Of a stretch of 9,091 bases of DNA, positions 6,831-9,091 are shown one piece after another (positions within the stretch are counted from its first letter, which is position 1; each line of letters starts with the position of its first letter). Origin of the DNA: Candidatus Woesebacteria bacterium (GTDB taxonomy: Bacteria; Patescibacteriota; Microgenomatia; UBA8517). The notes below the pieces were generated by a model. The model had not been told where the DNA came from, searched no databases, and was given only the letters and a program-made list of their open reading frames with translations. Location of the stretch: NCBI GenBank assembly GCA_027327685.1, contig DAHVYL010000018.1, positions 1-9,091 of the forward strand. The letters run 5' to 3'. Position numbers and translations under genes: made by a program.

Positions 6831-6840
6831 TATCACCCTC
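6831..6840 (-). promoter_or_regulatory. Shine-Dalgarno-like site of the DUF5652-like gene
   Basis: Minus strand GAGGGTGATA (6840-6831) resembles GGAGGTGAT and ends a few bases before the ATG at 6826. Its presence favours the first of the two adjacent ATG codons. Confidence 0.55.
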
Positions 6841-6861
6841 TTTCAATACATTCATATATCC

Positions 6862-6890
6862 AATTTAGACGATTTTAAACTCTGTAGCAA
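6862..6890 (-). promoter_or_regulatory. Weak candidate sigma70-like promoter for the DUF5652-like gene
   Basis: Minus strand TTGCTA (6890-6885, 4 of 6), a 17-base spacer, then TAAATT (6867-6862, 4 of 6). The predicted start near 6855 would leave a leader of about 29 bases carrying the Shine-Dalgarno. The match is modest and could be chance in AT-rich DNA. Confidence 0.3.
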
Positions 6891-6921
6891 GAAGCTTCGC
6901 TTAACGAATGAGGAGTCGTCT
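6867..6921. repeat. Inverted repeat in the rplS to DUF5652-like gap
   Basis: AGACGA (6867-6872) and TCGTCT (6916-6921) are perfect 6-base inverted arms around about 43 bases. The enclosed sequence has smaller self-complementary pieces: on the minus strand TTCG-TTAAG-CGAA, next to the palindrome GAAGCTTC. There is no U-run after the outer stem, so it is not a standard intrinsic terminator. It could fold as an RNA element, be an operator, or be chance. Confidence 0.4.
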
Positions 6922-6935
6922 TTGAGGGTTTCCCG

Positions 6936-7304
6936 TTATTTTCCGGTTTTAGTACCGCTTTTGATTCTACCGGCTGCTTTTTTGAAAATCATTTCAATTT
7001 CGGTCGGGGATTTTTTCCTGGTGTAATAAAGCTTTGCTCTTTTGACCCCTTCGGTTCCCTTTTTGACAACCGTAATTCTGTCAATGGTCGGAAGGTCTAC
7101 GGGGAAAATTCTCTCGATCCCCACATTTGCCTCACCGACTCTCCTTACCAGGAATGTCTTTCCGGGAGATCTGCCTTTAATACCCATGACCATTCCTTCA
7201 AAGATTGCTTCACGGTTTTTATCCCCATCCTTGATTCTTTGGACAACACGCACACGGTCTCCGACTCCGAATTCAACCTCTTTTATTTTAATTTTCAATG
7301 CCAT
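6936..7304 (-). CDS. rplS: 50S ribosomal protein L19
   Basis: L19 sits in the large ribosomal subunit near the 30S interface. The 122-residue product (family about 115) shows the core features VGDRVRVVQRIKDGDKNREAIFEGMVM and the signature region RRVGEANVGIERIFPVDLPTIDRITVV followed by VKRAKLYYTRK. The N-terminus is shorter than in E. coli, and the C-terminus has a basic extension (KKAAGRIKSGTKTGK). I chose the ATG at 7304 (MALKIKIKEVEFGVGD). An upstream in-frame TTG at 7340 would add 12 residues, but it overlaps the promoter -35 element and the dnaE stop codon. There is no Shine-Dalgarno; a -10 box ends 7 bases before the ATG, so the message is probably leaderless. The usual trmD/rimM/rpsP partners are absent nearby. 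Instead it follows dnaE. Confidence 0.95.
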   Translation of the reverse strand: MALKIKIKEVEFGVGDRVRVVQRIKDGDKNREAIFEGMVMGIKGRSPGKTFLVRRVGEANVGIERIFPVDLPTIDRITVVKKGTEGVKRAKLYYTRKKSPTEIEMIFKKAAGRIKSGTKTGK

Positions 7305-7311
7305 GACCGCT

Positions 7312-7340
7312 ATTGTACTAGAAAAGGACTGTTTCTTCAA
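7312..7340 (-). promoter_or_regulatory. Candidate sigma70-like promoter of rplS, likely leaderless
   Basis: Minus strand TTGAAG (7340-7335, 4 of 6 to TTGACA), 17-base spacer, TACAAT (7317-7312, 5 of 6 to TATAAT). The hexamer ends exactly 7 bases before the rplS ATG, the same distance as at ruvC. The -35 overlaps the dnaE stop codon. Confidence 0.55.
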
Positions 7341-9091
7341 GAAGACTTGTTCTCAAGAATGTCGCTGATTTTTTGGGCAAGACTCTCATCCCAGTTTATT
7401 TTAAAAGGTAATTTGACTTTTTTTCCGCCTTCAAAAACCAAAAAGGCGTCGAGGCTTCCCAGATTTTCGGTGAGGAGAGTTTTGAGTCTTTGAAGAGAGT
7501 TTATGTCAGTTTCCCGGGAAACATTTATGAAAACTTCCTTTTGTTTCTCATCTCCCAGACTATTGATGGTGTCTATAGCATCAACAATTATTCCCGGAGT
7601 TTCATCCCTTACGTCTATTTTACCGGTAACCAAAAGGGGTCTGCCCTCATTCCAAAAATCCCGAGTTTCTTTGAAAATCTTGGGGAAGATGACCACCTCT
7701 ATGGTTCCTGTTCCGTCATCCAATTTTGCAAAAGCCATCTCCGCTCCTGTTTTTTTGGTGGTAATAACCCTTACCCCAGCCACGACAGCAGCCACTTTAA
7801 CAACTCCCAAATGCATTTCAGAGGTCATAATTTCGTTTATTTTATGTGTGGACTCAAAAACCAGGGAGCCTATGATTTCGCTTATCGGCTTGGCGCTTAG
7901 GGAAAAGCCCAGAAGCTGACGTTCCAAAGATTCCAGCTCCTCGTCCGGGAATTCGTCAATGTTGGCAATCGTAATTACCGCCGCCGCCTCGGTTTTTTTA
8001 AGCTCACCTGTGGCAAAAAGACCCTGCTGAAGATCATCCCCTTTCGGTTTAACTACTTTTTCTCTGATCGAGTCCATTGCCGACAAAAGGGTTGCCCGTC
8101 CTCCGAACTTGGACATTGCACCGACTTTGATCAAACTTTCCAAAACTTTTTTATTGATTTTCCTGCTGTCGGTTCTTCCCAAGAAATCGGCAAAAGATTC
8201 AAATTTACCGCTTTCCCGGGATGAAAGAATTGAGGAAATGGCGGCTTCCCCCACATTTTTAATTGCCGAAAGTCCGAACCTGATAGCCTTACCGTCCCTA
8301 GAATCTTCATCTTCAACTATGGTAAAACCAACGTCAGACTCGTTGATATCGGGAGGAAGAACTTTTATCTTCATGCGTCTGCACTCATTAATTGCAGCGG
8401 AAACTTTTTCTTTATCTCCGGATTCTGCCGTAAGAAGAGCGGCCATATACTCGACCGAAAAATTTGCCTTCATATAGGCGGTTTGGTAGGCGATCATTCC
8501 GTAGCTTGCCGCGTGGGCTTTGTTAAAACCGTAAGACTGAAACGGTTCAAAAAGCTTCCAGAGTTTTTGTGCGAATTCTTCACTCTGCCCATTGGTGATT
8601 ATTCCTTTGATGAACTTTTCCTTCTGGGCAGCCATTTCCTCCGGAATTTTCTTTCCTACAGCTTTTCTGAATTTATCAGCCTCTTCCCAGGTATAGCCCG
8701 CCAGATCAAGGGCACAGAAAAGAAGATCGTCCTGATAAACTATCAGACCGTAGGACATTCCCAAAAACTTCTCCATCCTGGAATCCAAATATTTAACAAG
8801 TTTGGGATTGTGTTTTCTTTTGATGTACTCGGGGATTTGCGATATCGGACCCGGGCGGTAAAGCGCCACCATTGCCATCAAATCCTCAATTCTATTCGGC
8901 TTGAGTTCAACCAGATATTTGGTCATACCTCCGCTTGCAAGCTGGAAAACACCCATTGTTTCTCCCCGCGCCAACATTTCAAAAGTTTTTTTATCATCCA
9001 GAGGAATTTTATGAAGGTCAACAGTAACTCCAAGTCTACTTTTAACAATATCAACGGCAGCACCCAGTATGGATAAGTTTCTGATTCCGAG
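7337..9091 (-). CDS. dnaE: DNA polymerase III alpha subunit, C-terminal half (5' part cut by window edge)
   Basis: The replicative polymerase that copies DNA at the fork. The open frame runs unbroken from the right edge, giving 584 residues, about half of a typical DnaE of 1,100-1,200. Visible residues begin LGIRNLSILGAAVDI, part of the palm/fingers region. Next come IPLDDKKTFEMLARGETMGVFQL (conserved fingers segment), ALYRPGP (residues 78-82), YGLIVYQDDLL (in place of the usual YQEQVM) and SYGFNKAHAASYGMIAYQTAYMKANF. A helix-hairpin-helix DNA-binding motif lies around residues 272-289 (GLSAIKNVGEAAISSIL). LGFSLSAKP is followed by an OB fold at about 429-508 (VAAVVAGVRVITTKKTGAEMAFAKLDDGTGTIEVVIFP). 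The PHP domain and the catalytic aspartates lie outside the window. rplS follows 32 bases downstream. Confidence 0.97.
   Translation of the reverse strand, partial: LGIRNLSILGAAVDIVKSRLGVTVDLHKIPLDDKKTFEMLARGETMGVFQLASGGMTKYLVELKPNRIEDLMAMVALYRPGPISQIPEYIKRKHNPKLVKYLDSRMEKFLGMSYGLIVYQDDLLFCALDLAGYTWEEADKFRKAVGKKIPEEMAAQKEKFIKGIITNGQSEEFAQKLWKLFEPFQSYGFNKAHAASYGMIAYQTAYMKANFSVEYMAALLTAESGDKEKVSAAINECRRMKIKVLPPDINESDVGFTIVEDEDSRDGKAIRFGLSAIKNVGEAAISSILSSRESGKFESFADFLGRTDSRKINKKVLESLIKVGAMSKFGGRATLLSAMDSIREKVVKPKGDDLQQGLFATGELKKTEAAAVITIANIDEFPDEELESLERQLLGFSLSAKPISEIIGSLVFESTHKINEIMTSEMHLGVVKVAAVVAGVRVITTKKTGAEMAFAKLDDGTGTIEVVIFPKIFKETRDFWNEGRPLLVTGKIDVRDETPGIIVDAIDTINSLGDEKQKEVFINVSRETDINSLQRLKTLLTENLGSLDAFLVFEGGKKVKLPFKINWDESLAQKISDILENKSS

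Noticed and set aside
6926..6934. GGG-AAA-CCC mini hairpin just after the rplS stop codon (minus strand) as a terminator
   Set aside because: A 3-base stem with a 3-base loop and no following U-run is not a credible intrinsic terminator.
7305..7340. 12-residue N-terminal extension of L19 from a TTG at 7340
   Set aside because: The region holds a -35/-10 pair ending 7 bases before the ATG at 7304 and overlaps the dnaE stop codon, so it is more likely promoter than coding.
7490..7919. Two overlapping plus-strand frames of 136 and 138 codons
   Set aside because: Both are antisense to the OB-fold region of dnaE and arise from its codon bias.
8483..9076. 197-codon plus-strand open frame
   Set aside because: It lies entirely antisense to dnaE, whose translation matches conserved polymerase motifs throughout, and its own translation shows no recognisable family pattern.
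1..9091. CRISPR arrays, insertion sequences, tRNA or rRNA genes, defence genes
   Set aside because: No spaced direct repeats, transposase motifs, terminal inverted repeats or RNA gene signatures were seen; the window is almost fully covered by housekeeping genes.

Overview
This window looks like a compact housekeeping stretch from a Candidate Phyla Radiation (Patescibacteria) bacterium, most plausibly of the Microgenomates type. That placement is an inference from the look of the proteins. The signs are a two-helix membrane protein resembling DUF5652, a lone EF-Tu-domain-2-like barrel protein, a very short DNA polymerase III delta subunit, a divergent SIS-type sugar-phosphate isomerase, and tiny or negative gaps between genes. 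No rRNA or other taxonomic marker is present to confirm it. All ten supported genes lie on the minus strand, and every longer plus-strand reading frame is an antisense shadow.

Read in the direction of transcription (high to low coordinates), the right half is information processing. It holds the C-terminal half of dnaE (cut by the right edge), rplS (ribosomal protein L19), a small membrane protein, ruvC (Holliday-junction resolvase), an EF-Tu domain 2-like barrel protein, an HExxH metallopeptidase-like protein, and a short holA-like DNA polymerase III delta subunit. ruvC, the barrel gene and the metallopeptidase overlap each other by 8 and 41 bases, so their translation is probably coupled.

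The left half is central carbon metabolism. It holds a phosphomannomutase/phosphoglucomutase, a bifunctional phosphoglucose/phosphomannose isomerase one base downstream of it, and phosphoenolpyruvate synthase (cut by the left edge only a little before its end). Together these make PEP from pyruvate and interconvert fructose-6-P, glucose-6-P, mannose-6-P and the 1-phosphates, a route towards sugar nucleotides and surface glycans.

The most notable signal is in the gene starts. ruvC, rplS and the mutase gene have good sigma70-like promoter elements so close to the ATG that transcripts would begin at or within about 5 bases of the start codon, with no Shine-Dalgarno sequence. The barrel gene instead has a 10-base perfect Shine-Dalgarno match embedded in the end of ruvC, and it decides a TTG start. 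The window therefore seems to mix leaderless and Shine-Dalgarno-led initiation. A 7-bp tandem repeat lies just upstream of the PEP synthase gene. I see no mobile elements, CRISPR arrays, tRNA or rRNA genes, and no gene-free stretch over 300 bases. I find no convincing new multi-gene system; the genes are ordinary for this kind of genome, with some regulatory and small-protein curiosities.
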